A DNA stretch of 64,000 bases from Brotonthovivens ammoniilytica (GCF_025566885.1 NZ_JAOQJQ010000008.1:61466-125465), one strand, 5' to 3'. Positions 33,201 through 41,927 are shown, counted from the first letter of the stretch. The notes: generated by a model not told the origin, from the letters alone. Numbers and translations are program-made.

Positions 33201-34623
33201 ATTTCCGGAGAAATTTTTATGGGGAGGCGCAGTGGCGGCACATCAGGTAGAGGGAGCCTGGCAGGAGGGCAAAAAGGGTCCAAGTGTGGTGGACGTGCTC
33301 ACCGGAGGAGCCCATGGAACAGACCGTAAAATTACGGATGGAGTAAAAGAAGATTGTTACTATCCCAATCATGAAGCGGTAGATTTTTATCATCATTATA
33401 AGGACGATATCAGATTGTTTGCGGAAATGGGATTTAAGTGTTTTCGGACTTCCATTGCATGGAGCCGGATTTTTCCCAATGGTGATGAGGAATCTCCCTG
33501 TGAGGAGGGACTGAAATTTTATGATGATCTGTTTGATACCCTGCGTTTTTATAATATAGAACCAGTTGTAACGTTATCTCACTTTGAAATGCCTCTGGGG
33601 CTGGTAAAGGAATACGGCGGCTGGAAAAACAGGAAACTAATAGACTTTTTTGTCCGGTATGCAGCTGCAGTTATGGAACACTTCAAAGATAAAGTCAAAT
33701 ACTGGATGACATTTAATGAAATCAACAATCAGAAAAATTATAAGTATCCGCTCTTTGGATATACCTGTTCCGGTGTTATATTTACGGATGAGAAAAATCC
33801 CGAAGAGTGTATGTATCAGGTGGTGCATCATCAGCTGGTTGCCAGTGCCCTTGTTGTAAAAAAAGGACATGAAATTAATCCCGGGTTTCAGATTGGATGT
33901 ATGATAGCATTTGTGCCGTTATATCCCTTTTCCTGCAGACCTGAGGATATGATGTATTCTGTGGAGGCCATGCATGACCGTTATTTGTTTGGAGATGTGC
34001 ATGTGCGGGGGGAATACCCCTCTTATATTTATAAAGAATGGGAGCGAAAGGGGTTCCGGATTCAGATGGAACCGGAAGATGCGGGGATTCTAAAAGAGGG
34101 GACCGTTGATTATGTAGGGCTAAGCTATTACATGACCAATGCTGTGGAAGCGGATACGAAAGCTGCGGGCAGCGGACTTGACGGATTTCCGGGAAGTGTG
34201 CAAAATCCCTATGTGGAAAGAAGCGACTGGGGCTGGCAGATAGATCCCATTGGATTACGATATGCATTGAACGTGCTGTATGAGCGGTATCAGATTCCGC
34301 TGTTTGTAGTGGAAAACGGATTTGGAGCGGTAGATGAAGTAAAGCCGGACGGCAGCATAGAGGATGATTACCGGATTAAGTATTTGAGAGCCCATATAAA
34401 AGAAATGAAAAAAGCAGTTGTGCATGACGGGGTAGATCTGATGGGATATACCCCCTGGGGCTGTATTGACTGTGTTTCTTTTACTACAGGAGAAATGAAA
34501 AAAAGATATGGATTTATCTATGTGGATAAGGATAATGAGGGAAACGGAACATTAAAACGGACGCCGAAAAAATCCTTTTACTGGTATCGGGATGTAATTA
34601 TAAGTAACGGAGAACAGCTGTAA
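33190..34623 (+). CDS. 6-phospho-beta-glucosidase, GH1
   Basis: Glycoside hydrolase family 1 enzyme of 477 residues. Acid/base Glu in MTFNEINNQ, nucleophile Glu in LFVVENGFGAVDE, FLWGGAVAAHQVEGAW near the start and WGCIDCVSFTTGEMKKRYGFIYVD at the end, the last containing the phosphate-binding S-x-x-x-x-x-K-x-(R/Y)-Y pattern of phospho-glucosidases. It cleaves the phosphorylated disaccharide delivered by the PTS encoded just before. AGGAGGTG precedes the ATG, which lies inside the PTS stop region, so the pair is translationally coupled. Confidence 0.93.
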   Translation: MKPKFPEKFLWGGAVAAHQVEGAWQEGKKGPSVVDVLTGGAHGTDRKITDGVKEDCYYPNHEAVDFYHHYKDDIRLFAEMGFKCFRTSIAWSRIFPNGDEESPCEEGLKFYDDLFDTLRFYNIEPVVTLSHFEMPLGLVKEYGGWKNRKLIDFFVRYAAAVMEHFKDKVKYWMTFNEINNQKNYKYPLFGYTCSGVIFTDEKNPEECMYQVVHHQLVASALVVKKGHEINPGFQIGCMIAFVPLYPFSCRPEDMMYSVEAMHDRYLFGDVHVRGEYPSYIYKEWERKGFRIQMEPEDAGILKEGTVDYVGLSYYMTNAVEADTKAAGSGLDGFPGSVQNPYVERSDWGWQIDPIGLRYALNVLYERYQIPLFVVENGFGAVDEVKPDGSIEDDYRIKYLRAHIKEMKKAVVHDGVDLMGYTPWGCIDCVSFTTGEMKKRYGFIYVDKDNEGNGTLKRTPKKSFYWYRDVIISNGEQL

Positions 34624-34696
34624 GATTGAGGCATGAAAAGATTCATGTTAAGGCTGTTAAGATGAAAGTACAATGCCGGGAAATTGTTCTGCAGTG

Positions 34697-34724
34697 TTCC
34701 GGCAGTCAGAAAGGACTGCCGGAA
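34697..34724. repeat. 11-bp perfect hairpin between convergent genes
   Basis: TTCCGGCAGTC-AGAAAG-GACTGCCGGAA. It lies between the end of the GH1 gene and the end of the convergent guanine deaminase gene. It is followed by A, not T, on the plus strand, so it lacks a U tract there; it probably still slows polymerase or protects the 3' end. Confidence 0.5.
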
Positions 34725-34788
34725 AAAAGGATATAGAAGACAGCCGGTTGATATCATTTATGGAAAAGGACAGGTAAATAAACAGTAT

Positions 34789-36081
34789 TTAAAAGAGTTG
34801 TCGTCCGGCCACAAATTTGTGAAGGATATCTCTGTCTTCGGACAGATAGATAACTCGTTCCAGACGCTGCCGCAGTGTCAGAGGGCTGGTATTTGGAAAT
34901 CGTGATTCGTCCATTACCAGTATATCTGCGTCCCATCCGGGGAGGAAGCTGCCTGTTTTTCCAAAGAAGGTTCCGCCGCCGGCAGTTCCCATCCAGAATG
35001 CCTCCTCAACGGTAACCGGTACGGCATCAGTATCTATCAGGCGCCAGTAAAGCTTGGAAACCTGAATGGCATCTGTCATAGCCCGGAAAATGGAGCCGCA
35101 GGTCCCCCCGGCGATATCGCTGCCCAGACCGATTCTGAGGTCCTGGTCCAGATAGCGCCGGACGGGAGCAATACCGGAAGAGAGATTGGTGTTGGACTGG
35201 GGGCAGTGGGCAACCCACACATTCTGTGATTTTAACAATTCTATTTCTTCTGGAGAAGAGTGGACGCAGTGCGCCATGATGGTTGGACAGGTTTCACCGC
35301 CAAATAAATGATAATTGTAATAGGCTTCCCCGTAAAAACGGCTGTCGGGACATAATTCCTGCACCCATTCAATTTCGGACAGGTTTTCAGACAGATGACT
35401 CTGTACCGGCAGACCGGTATTCTTTTGCAGATCAGCCAGTCCTTTCATCAACGGATCAGAGCAGGAAGGAATAAAGCGGGGAGTCAGGATTGGCAGACAG
35501 CGTTTTTGTTTTTTTGAGGCTTCAAGCCATAATTGTGTATCAGACAGGGATGTGTTAAAGTCTGCTTCACATAAAGGGAAGGGACAGTTTCGATCCATAT
35601 TTACTTTTCCGACTTTGGTAATAAGGCCGCTTGCCTCCAGCATATCCATTAAAAGCAGTGTTGCAGTTACATGCCGGGTAGCAAAGATACAGGCTCGCGT
35701 GCTGGGGCCGTGTATCATATCATCGGTGAATCTGCGGTAAGCATTCCGTGCATAGGCGAGGTCCTCATATCTGCTCTCTTCCGGGAATGTGTGGGTATTC
35801 AGCCAGTCCAGCAATTCAAGATCCATGCCCATTCCACGGAATGAATACTGGGGAGCATGGGTATGGAGATCAGTAAGCCCGGGCAGTATCAGGTGTCCGG
35901 AATAGTCTGTTACAGGAATATGTCTGTACTGCATGGGAATATTTTCAAAGATACCGGCACATATGCCGTTTATACAGATCAGAAAATGATTTTCTCTGGC
36001 CGCAAGCTCCTTTTTGGATGCGGAATAGCAGAAATCACCCTTTATAATAAATGTAAAATTATGTTTCATAGTATTGTTCAT
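34789..36081 (-). CDS. Guanine deaminase
   Basis: Amidohydrolase of ~430 residues that turns guanine into xanthine. Seen: ILPGLTDLHTHAPQYSFRGMGMDLELLDWL, the guanine-deaminase signature with the first metal His pair; GKVNMDRNCPFPL; PRFIPSCSDPLM; VQSHLSENLSEIEWVQEL; MAHCVHSSPEE; VWVAHCPQSNTNLSSGIAPVR; and GLGSDIAGGT with the metal Asp. The start at 36081 is chosen because GAAGGTGG lies just upstream on the minus strand; in-frame ATGs at 36069 and 36147 are possible. It stands alone, facing the PTS/GH1 pair; its product would feed purine salvage or nitrogen supply. Confidence 0.92.
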   Translation of the reverse strand: MNNTMKHNFTFIIKGDFCYSASKKELAARENHFLICINGICAGIFENIPMQYRHIPVTDYSGHLILPGLTDLHTHAPQYSFRGMGMDLELLDWLNTHTFPEESRYEDLAYARNAYRRFTDDMIHGPSTRACIFATRHVTATLLLMDMLEASGLITKVGKVNMDRNCPFPLCEADFNTSLSDTQLWLEASKKQKRCLPILTPRFIPSCSDPLMKGLADLQKNTGLPVQSHLSENLSEIEWVQELCPDSRFYGEAYYNYHLFGGETCPTIMAHCVHSSPEEIELLKSQNVWVAHCPQSNTNLSSGIAPVRRYLDQDLRIGLGSDIAGGTCGSIFRAMTDAIQVSKLYWRLIDTDAVPVTVEEAFWMGTAGGGTFFGKTGSFLPGWDADILVMDESRFPNTSPLTLRQRLERVIYLSEDRDILHKFVAGRQLF

Positions 36082-36224
36082 TTTTGTCCACCTTCTGTTT
36101 TTAATCTCATAAGCAGCCGTTTTAGAAATATGCGTCAGCAATGTCAATAATAGTATAACATTTTTCAGAGTCTGTCATGGGGAATTAAAGAATAATTTTA
36201 TCTGGATATTACATGGAGTTAACC

Positions 36225-36238
36225 AATTGTTTACAATT
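36225..36238. promoter_or_regulatory. Small palindrome upstream of the SNF promoter
   Basis: AATTG-TTTA-CAATT, 14 bases before the -35 element at 36253. It is in the divergent space between guanine deaminase and the symporter gene, where an operator could act on either. Confidence 0.3.
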
Positions 36239-36252
36239 AATAAAAAAAGGGA

Positions 36253-36282
36253 TTGTGTACAGGTTGTTGTCTATTATATAAT
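36253..36282 (+). promoter_or_regulatory. Promoter of the SNF symporter gene
   Basis: TTGTGT at 36253-36258 and TATAAT at 36277-36282, 18-base spacer, 35 bases before the ATG. Confidence 0.55.
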
Positions 36283-36317
36283 AGCGAAAGAGTATACTTA
36301 CAGAGAGGACATGAAAT

Positions 36318-37682
36318 ATGGAAAATAATGAAAAGAAAAGAAGCAGTTTTTCCGGCGGAATAGGCTTTGTGCTTGCTGCTGCGGGGAGTGCTGTCGGTCT
36401 TGGAAACCTTTGGAGATTTCCTTATCTGGTGGCGCAGTATGGAGGCGGAATTTTTATACTTGTTTATATAATTGCGGCCCTTACCTTCGGCTTTGCATTA
36501 ATGACCACAGAGATTGCCGTCGGAAGAAAAACAAAGAAAAGCCCCATTTTGGCATACAAGGCAATACATAAAAAGTTTGGATTTTTAGGATACATTGCAG
36601 CACTGGTACCAATTATTATACTGCCTTATTACTGTGTTATCGGAGGCTGGGTAATTAAATATATGGCAACATATGTTGGAGGCGCTGGGAGAGCGGCGGC
36701 AGATACCGGATATTTTGGCAGCTTTATTGGAAGTTCAGGTTCTCCCCTTATCTTTTTTGCAATCTTTTTAGCTGTTACAGTATTTATTATTCTCATTGGA
36801 GTAGAAAAGGGAATTGAAAAAATCAGTAAATTTCTGATGCCCCTTCTGCTGGTGATATCAGTAATTATCTGCATTTATGTCTGCACCCTTCCGGGAGCAG
36901 GGGCAGGTATTAAATATTATCTCCTTCCGGATGTTTCCAAATTCTCCTTTATGACCGTCTGCGCGGCTGTGGGACAGATCTTCTTTTCCATGAGTCTTGC
37001 CATGGGAATTATGGTTACTTACGGATCCTATACAAAGAAAGAGACAAATCTTACAAAATCTGTAAATCAGATTGAGATTTTTGATACAGTTGTGGCATTT
37101 ATGGCAGGATTTATGGTAGTGCCTGCACTGTATGTGTTCAGCGGAGAGGCCGGGCTGCAGCAGAGCGGGGCAGGACTGATGTTTGAGACACTGCCAAGGG
37201 TATTTGATCAGATGGGCGGCGGTATGATTATAGGCACACTGTTTTTTGTTCTGGTATTTTTTGCGGCTCTGACCAGTTCGATTTCCATTATGGAAGCAAT
37301 TGTTTCTTCCTTTATGGATAAATTCAAAATGACGCGTCTGAAAGCATGTATCATTACTATTGTAATTTGTATTCTTCTTGGAGTACCCGCATCACTTGGA
37401 AATGGAGCATGGTCGAATATTAAACTGCTTGGCATGGACTTCTTAACCTTCTTCGATTATCTGAGCAACAGTGTTATCATGCCCATTGTGGCTCTGTGCA
37501 CCTGCCTGCTGATTGGATGGTTTGTGGGATGTAAAGTGATTATCAAAGAAATTACAAGAAATGGGGAAAGAATGCACAGAAAGAAACTGTACATTGTTAT
37601 GATTAAATTCGTGGCGCCGATTTTACTAGTTATCATATTAATTACATCTTCCCTGTCACAATTTGGAATTATAAGTATATAG
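36318..37682 (+). CDS. Sodium-dependent SNF (neurotransmitter:sodium symporter) family transporter
   Basis: Membrane protein of 454 residues with about 11 spans. It has the family signature SAVGLGNLWRFPYLVAQYGGG in TM1, FALMTTEIAVGRKTKKSP, and SMSLAMGIMVTYGSYTKKETN in TM6, the sodium- and substrate-binding helices of LeuT-fold NSS proteins. Bacterial members carry amino acids such as tyrosine, tryptophan or leucine with sodium. The short C-terminus (ends in TM 11) is typical of the TnaT/MhsT-like bacterial group. It is monocistronic and ends in a terminator 37 bases downstream. The substrate is unknown. Confidence 0.92.
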   Translation: MENNEKKRSSFSGGIGFVLAAAGSAVGLGNLWRFPYLVAQYGGGIFILVYIIAALTFGFALMTTEIAVGRKTKKSPILAYKAIHKKFGFLGYIAALVPIIILPYYCVIGGWVIKYMATYVGGAGRAAADTGYFGSFIGSSGSPLIFFAIFLAVTVFIILIGVEKGIEKISKFLMPLLLVISVIICIYVCTLPGAGAGIKYYLLPDVSKFSFMTVCAAVGQIFFSMSLAMGIMVTYGSYTKKETNLTKSVNQIEIFDTVVAFMAGFMVVPALYVFSGEAGLQQSGAGLMFETLPRVFDQMGGGMIIGTLFFVLVFFAALTSSISIMEAIVSSFMDKFKMTRLKACIITIVICILLGVPASLGNGAWSNIKLLGMDFLTFFDYLSNSVIMPIVALCTCLLIGWFVGCKVIIKEITRNGERMHRKKLYIVMIKFVAPILLVIILITSSLSQFGIISI

Positions 37683-37718
37683 TGAACGGTATTGGCTGTT
37701 CTGACAGTCAGTTCATAT

Positions 37719-37763
37719 AATAAAGCTTCTGCGCGGTGAAAGCCGCGTGGAAGCTTTATTAAT
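37719..37763 (+). terminator. Terminator after the SNF gene
   Basis: AATAAAGCTTC/GAAGCTTTATT with an inner CGCGG/CCGCG stem, loop TGAAAG, then TTATTAATG. Confidence 0.75.
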
Positions 37764-37789
37764 GTTAAAAAACATACTTTGTGTGAATA

Positions 37790-37871
37790 TGCCCGCTTAT
37801 GGGAAGGTGAAGTGTGCCGCTGGTAAAACCCTGCCCAGGCAGAGACCACTGCCGGTTTCTAAATAGTCACC
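37790..37871. other. Unassigned G/C-rich folded element in an A-rich intergenic region
   Basis: CCC-GCTTAT-GGG (37791-37802), then GGTGA (37805-37809) able to pair with TCACC (37867-37871), enclosing CCG/CGG, TGGT/ACCA and CTGC/GCAG pairs around CCCTGCCCAGGCAGAGACC. It stands out by base composition from the A-rich sequence that follows (37872-38138, in which no gene was found). It has passing likeness to riboswitch cores but no family was matched. Strand not decided. Confidence 0.35.
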
Positions 37872-38138
37872 AATAAGAACAAAAAAAGTTAAAAAAACAA
37901 GTGAAATTTAATTAAAGTGTATTGGACAACAAGTGAATGAAAAGAATGAGATGTAAAAAATGCACAAAAATTAAGAAAAATAATTCGGGAATAATCGTGC
38001 ATAAATAAAGCTCAAACCTGAGTTTCAAAAAAATCCAGTGAAAAAATGAATAAATAATTCTCAAAAAGAATGAAAAATCAGGAGTGTATGAATAAAAAAA
38101 CAAGTAAAAATGATGCAAAATGCAAAAAAAAGAATTTG

Positions 38139-38167
38139 TTGACAAAGTAAAATTGTAGGAATAATAT
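38139..38167 (+). promoter_or_regulatory. Promoter of the atp operon
   Basis: TTGACA at 38139-38144 and TAATAT at 38162-38167 with a 17-base spacer. It leaves a ~225-base leader before atpB. The 270 bases to its left are A-rich and hold no recognisable gene. Confidence 0.75.
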
Positions 38168-38208
38168 ACATACAAATGTGGACCCCCGCAGCTATAAAGT
38201 ACAGGAGG

Positions 38209-38263
38209 CATGGCCGAAGATGGCTGTTTTATGAAAAATAAAACAGAGCATTCTTCGGCTATG
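38209..38263 (+). promoter_or_regulatory. Hairpin in the atp operon leader
   Basis: CATGGCCGAAGA (38209-38220) pairs with TCTTCGGCTATG (38252-38263) through 12 bp with one G-U, and encloses a second stem GTTTTAT/ATAAAAC (38226-38232 with 38238-38244). It covers an AGGAGG-CATG site and a possible 36-codon ORF (38210-38320), so the hairpin could hide a start codon. No T-run follows, so it is not a terminator. Confidence 0.5.
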
Positions 38264-38276
38264 AGTCTCTTTAAAG

Positions 38277-38294
38277 ATATTGGTATACCAATAT
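38277..38294. promoter_or_regulatory. 18-bp perfect palindrome in the atp leader
   Basis: ATATTGGTATACCAATAT is identical to its own reverse complement. It lies about 110 bases after the -10 element and ~110 before atpB. The core resembles operators of GntR/HutC-type regulators (ATTGGT..ACCAAT). A roadblock operator or an RNA hairpin is possible. Confidence 0.4.
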
Positions 38295-38402
38295 ACAGCG
38301 GGCATGTGTTCTGCATTTGAATTTTGCTCTGGGAGACCGGACGGGGAAAGAGGTGAGATGAACAAAACGGGATAAAGTAATTTCAGAAAGGAAGTGAGCA
38401 GT

Positions 38403-39092
38403 GTGGGAGAATTGTCGGCAAAATTAATGGAAGAATTAAATTGCGACGTAGTATTTCATATCCCGATTTTTGGAGGGATTCCCATTTATGAATCAGTAGT
38501 GGTCTCATGGATGATTATTGCAGCGCTGCTTGTAGTTATTCTGCTTCTCACCCGAAATCTTAAAGTAGAAAATCCTAAAAAGGGACAGCTGATGCTGGAG
38601 AGTATTGTATCCTGGGTATACAAACTTTTTTACGATCTTCTGGGAGAGAAGGGCAAGCGTTACATTCCATATCTTATGACAGTGCTGATGTATCTGGCTT
38701 TGTCAAATCTGATGGGACTGATTGGTTTTAAACCTCCGACTAAGGATTTGACAGTGACGGCCGCTTTAGCCATCATGAGTATTATACTGATTGAATACGC
38801 GGGAATCCATGCGAAGGGTGCTAAAAAATGGGCGAAGAGTTTTGCTGAGCCGGTGGCAATTATTGCACCTTTGAATGTTTTAGAGATCGTGATACGACCG
38901 TTATCGTTGTGTATGCGACTGTTCGGAAATATGCTGGGCGGATTTGTAGTTATGGAGCTGATCAAACAGATTCTGCCGGTATTTTTACCGATATTGCCGA
39001 GTTTTTATTTTGATATATTTGACGGGCTGCTGCAGGCATACGTATTTGTATTCCTGACATCCCTGTTTATGAAAGAGGCCATAGAAGAGTAG
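38403..39092 (+). CDS. atpB: F-type ATP synthase subunit a
   Basis: Membrane subunit of ~229 residues forming the ion half-channels beside the c-ring. The essential Arg is in LNVLEIVIRPLSLCMRLFGNMLGGF, and PFLMTVLMYLALSNLMGLIG-like and LLQAYVFVFLTSLFM segments give the last helices. The GTG at 38403 is preferred because AAAGGA lies at 38387-38392; a GTG at 38394 would sit too close to it. First gene of atpBEFHAGDC; there is no atpI before it. Confidence 0.93.
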   Translation: MGELSAKLMEELNCDVVFHIPIFGGIPIYESVVVSWMIIAALLVVILLLTRNLKVENPKKGQLMLESIVSWVYKLFYDLLGEKGKRYIPYLMTVLMYLALSNLMGLIGFKPPTKDLTVTAALAIMSIILIEYAGIHAKGAKKWAKSFAEPVAIIAPLNVLEIVIRPLSLCMRLFGNMLGGFVVMELIKQILPVFLPILPSFYFDIFDGLLQAYVFVFLTSLFMKEAIEE

Positions 39093-39146
39093 ATATAAAG
39101 ATAAGGCCTAAAAGACTAAGTTTAATAAAAAGGAGCGTTTAATATT

Positions 39147-39371
39147 ATGAGTACACTTATTGCAATTGGAGCAGGTATCGCAGTTTTAACAGGTATTGGA
39201 GCAGGTATCGGAATTGGTATCGCCACAGGAAAAGCAACAGAAGCGATTGCAAGACAGCCGGAAGCAGAAAGCAAAATCAACAAGTCTTTAATCCTTGGAT
39301 GTGCCCTTGCAGAGGCAACCGCAATTTATGGATTCGTTGTTGCATTGATTATTATTTTATTCCTCCAGTAA
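39147..39371 (+). CDS. atpE: F-type ATP synthase subunit c
   Basis: Proteolipid of 74 residues, two membrane helices joined by the polar loop ARQPEAESK. The ion-carrying Glu is in ALAEATAIYGFVVALII. The sodium-binding set of Ilyobacter-type rings (Gln in GxGQG and Glu-Ser) is replaced here by GIGIG and Glu-Ala, though a Thr and Tyr remain downstream; this favours protons but does not prove it. AAAAAGGAGCG precedes the ATG. Confidence 0.95.
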   Translation: MSTLIAIGAGIAVLTGIGAGIGIGIATGKATEAIARQPEAESKINKSLILGCALAEATAIYGFVVALIIILFLQ

Positions 39372-39388
39372 AAGGGCGGTGAGACAGG

Positions 39389-39892
39389 TTGTTAAATTTA
39401 AATCCAGTAAACCTGATCTGCGTTGTCATCAATATTCTTGTGCTGTATCTTATTGTCTACAAGCTTTTATTTAAAAGAGTGATGGGCGTTATTGAACAGC
39501 GTAAAAATATGATTGAGGATGATTTTTCTAAAGCTAGAACAGCAAAAGCTGAAGCGTTGGAATTAAAAGATCAGTATGAACAGACAATTAAGACGGCTCA
39601 TGATGAGTCTGCCCGGATTTTAACAGAAGCCAGAACTGCCGCGAAAGCGGAACAGCAGAGAATCAAAGCGGAAGCTGATTTGCAGGCATCTGAGATTATA
39701 GCGAAAGCGCATAAGTCGGTGGAAATGGAAAAAGAAAAGACGATTCAGAATACAGAATCAGAAATTGCGGCTCTCGCCATGCTGGCAGCAGCTAAAATTA
39801 TGGGCCAGGATGATAAGAGAGGTAATGATTCGGCAATTTATGATCAGTTTCTAAAAAAAGCAGGTGATAAGAATGACGCAGGAAGCCATTAA
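39389..39892 (+). CDS. atpF: F-type ATP synthase subunit b
   Basis: Peripheral-stalk protein of 167 residues: one N-terminal membrane helix (LNPVNLICVVINILVLYLIVYKLLF) followed by a long charged helix rich in Ala, Glu and Lys (ARTAKAEALELKDQYEQTIK). It starts at a TTG at 39389, with GGGCGGTGAG upstream; its last 20 bases overlap atpH. Confidence 0.92.
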   Translation: MLNLNPVNLICVVINILVLYLIVYKLLFKRVMGVIEQRKNMIEDDFSKARTAKAEALELKDQYEQTIKTAHDESARILTEARTAAKAEQQRIKAEADLQASEIIAKAHKSVEMEKEKTIQNTESEIAALAMLAAAKIMGQDDKRGNDSAIYDQFLKKAGDKNDAGSH

Positions 39893-40376
39893 TTATGCAC
39901 AGGTTTTGTATGAACTGCAGGTTCCGGAAGAAGCGGTGGTTAAAGCAGGTGAGATTTTTAAAATGTCGCCTCCTTTAAAAGAAGCCCTGGAAAATCCGGT
40001 GGTTCCGCTGAAAGAAAAACAGGCGGTAATTGACCGGGTATTTGCTCCGGAGGTTCGAAATTTTTTAAAGCTGATATGCAAGTATCAGACAGTTTCCCAG
40101 ATTCCGGATATTGTGCAGGAGTACAAAAAAATCGTCAGAGAACATAAACATATTTTATCTGCGGAACTGATTTATGCGGCAAAACCACAAGAGGAGCAGA
40201 TAGCATCAATAAAAGAGTATTTAAAAAAAGAATATCAGTGCCAGGATGTGGAACTGGAATTGAAAGCAGACCCGCAGCTGCTTGGCGGCTTTGTACTAAA
40301 AGTCGGTAATGAAGAATATGACTGGAGCTATTCTGGAAGATTAAAACAGCTCCAGCAGAAATTAATCCGGAGGTGA
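39873..40376 (+). CDS. atpH: F-type ATP synthase subunit delta
   Basis: Stalk-top protein of 167 residues linking b to the alpha-beta head. MTQEAINYAQVLYELQVPEEAV at the start and DPQLLGGFVLKVGNEEYDWSYSGRLKQL at the end are the conserved OSCP/delta features. The ATG at 39873 follows AGGTG at a good distance; it overlaps atpF by 20 bases, so translation is coupled. Confidence 0.92.
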   Translation: MTQEAINYAQVLYELQVPEEAVVKAGEIFKMSPPLKEALENPVVPLKEKQAVIDRVFAPEVRNFLKLICKYQTVSQIPDIVQEYKKIVREHKHILSAELIYAAKPQEEQIASIKEYLKKEYQCQDVELELKADPQLLGGFVLKVGNEEYDWSYSGRLKQLQQKLIRR

Positions 40377-40381
40377 GACGC

Positions 40382-41890
40382 GTGAGTGCAATCAATTCAG
40401 AAGAAATTATTTCAATTCTGAAAAGTGAAATAGAAAATTATGAGATGGAAGCAAAAGCCTCAGAAACCGGGACCGTTATCTGGGTGGGTGACGGTATTGC
40501 TACTGTTTACGGCATCGACCATGCAATGTATGGTGAGATTGTTATTTTTGAAAATGGCTTAAAAGGGATGGTCCAGGATATCAGAAGGAACGAAATCGGA
40601 TGTATTTTGTTTGGAAAAGATACTGAGATCGGAGAAGGAACTAAAGTAAACAGAACCAAAAAGAAAGCAGGGATTCCGGTAGGAGAGGCATTTATAGGAC
40701 GCGTTATCAATGCTCTTGGCGCTCCTATAGATGGAAAGGGTGAGATCATATCTAAAGATTACCGCCCCATCGAGCATGAAGCACCGGGGATTGTTGATAG
40801 AAAATCTGTCAGTGTTCCACTGGAAACAGGAATTTTATCCATTGACTCTATGTTTCCTATTGGACGGGGACAAAGAGAGCTTATTATTGGAGATCGTCAG
40901 ACCGGTAAGACCTCCATTGCCACAGATGCAATCATTAATCAGAAAGGCAAGGATGTCATCTGTATTTATACAGCCATCGGGCAGAAAGCATCAACAGTTG
41001 CAAAATTGGTAAATACGCTGGAACAGCATGGCGCTATGGAATATTCGATTGTATTGTCCGCTGCAGCAAGCGAGTCAGCTTCTCTGCAGTACATTGCTCC
41101 CTATGCGGCTACCGCCATGGCAGAGTATTTTATGTATCAGGGAAAGGATGTTCTGATTATCTATGATGATTTGTCCAAACATGCGGTAGCTTACAGAGCA
41201 TTATCTTTACTGCTTGAAAGGTCTCCGGGACGTGAAGCGTATCCGGGGGATGTTTTTTATCTTCATTCCAGACTGTTAGAGAGATCCAGCAGGCTGTCAG
41301 ATGAAGCAGGAGGCGGCTCCATTACCGCCCTTCCGATTATCGAGACACAGGCGGGGGATGTGGCGGCATACATTCCAACAAATGTAATATCCATTACAGA
41401 CGGACAGATTTTCTTAGAAAGCGATCTGTTCTTTTCCGGTATGCGTCCTGCGGTTAATGTGGGATTGTCTGTATCCCGTGTAGGCGGTGCAGCTCAGACA
41501 AAAGCCATGAAAAAAGCATCCGGAAGTATCAGGATTGATCTGGCCCAGTATCGGGAGATGGAAGTATTTACGCAGTTCAGCTCTGATCTGGATGATGCAA
41601 CAAAAGCTCAGCTGCAATATGGAAAAGGCTTGATGGAGCTGTTAAAACAGCCGCTGTGCAATCCTTTAAGCATGGCACAGCAGGTCATCACATTATGCGC
41701 GGCCACTCATAAAAAAATGATGGATGTTCCGGTGGAACGCATGAAAGAGTTTCAGATGCAGATGCTTGAGTATATTCAGTCTGTTCATCCGGAGATTATC
41801 CGTGAGATAGAAGAAACCAAAGACTTAAATGATGCTGTCACAGAAAAGATTCTGGCTGCGGCAGACGAGTTTAAAGGAAGATTCCAATAA
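40382..41890 (+). CDS. atpA: F-type ATP synthase subunit alpha
   Basis: Non-catalytic head subunit of ~502 residues. Nucleotide loop GDRQTGKTS, GRVINALGAPIDGKG, and the signature PAVNVGLSVSRVGGAAQ with the Arg finger. The GTG at 40382 is preferred since CCGGAGGTGA lies 5 bases before it, where the atpH stop also falls. Confidence 0.96.
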   Translation: MSAINSEEIISILKSEIENYEMEAKASETGTVIWVGDGIATVYGIDHAMYGEIVIFENGLKGMVQDIRRNEIGCILFGKDTEIGEGTKVNRTKKKAGIPVGEAFIGRVINALGAPIDGKGEIISKDYRPIEHEAPGIVDRKSVSVPLETGILSIDSMFPIGRGQRELIIGDRQTGKTSIATDAIINQKGKDVICIYTAIGQKASTVAKLVNTLEQHGAMEYSIVLSAAASESASLQYIAPYAATAMAEYFMYQGKDVLIIYDDLSKHAVAYRALSLLLERSPGREAYPGDVFYLHSRLLERSSRLSDEAGGGSITALPIIETQAGDVAAYIPTNVISITDGQIFLESDLFFSGMRPAVNVGLSVSRVGGAAQTKAMKKASGSIRIDLAQYREMEVFTQFSSDLDDATKAQLQYGKGLMELLKQPLCNPLSMAQQVITLCAATHKKMMDVPVERMKEFQMQMLEYIQSVHPEIIREIEETKDLNDAVTEKILAAADEFKGRFQ

Positions 41891-41927
41891 ATGAAATGGC
41901 ATTTCAAAGAATGCGCAGGTGAGTGAA

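Noticed and set aside
37790..37871. Cobalamin riboswitch reading of GGGAAGGTGAAG...AGACCACTGCC
   Set aside because: The central cobalamin box and the expected order of helices are not present, and the following gene is ATP synthase. Left as an unassigned folded element.
38042..38150. 20-codon Lys-rich ORF in the A-rich stretch before the atp promoter
   Set aside because: It overlaps the -35 element of the promoter and its composition simply follows the A-rich DNA.
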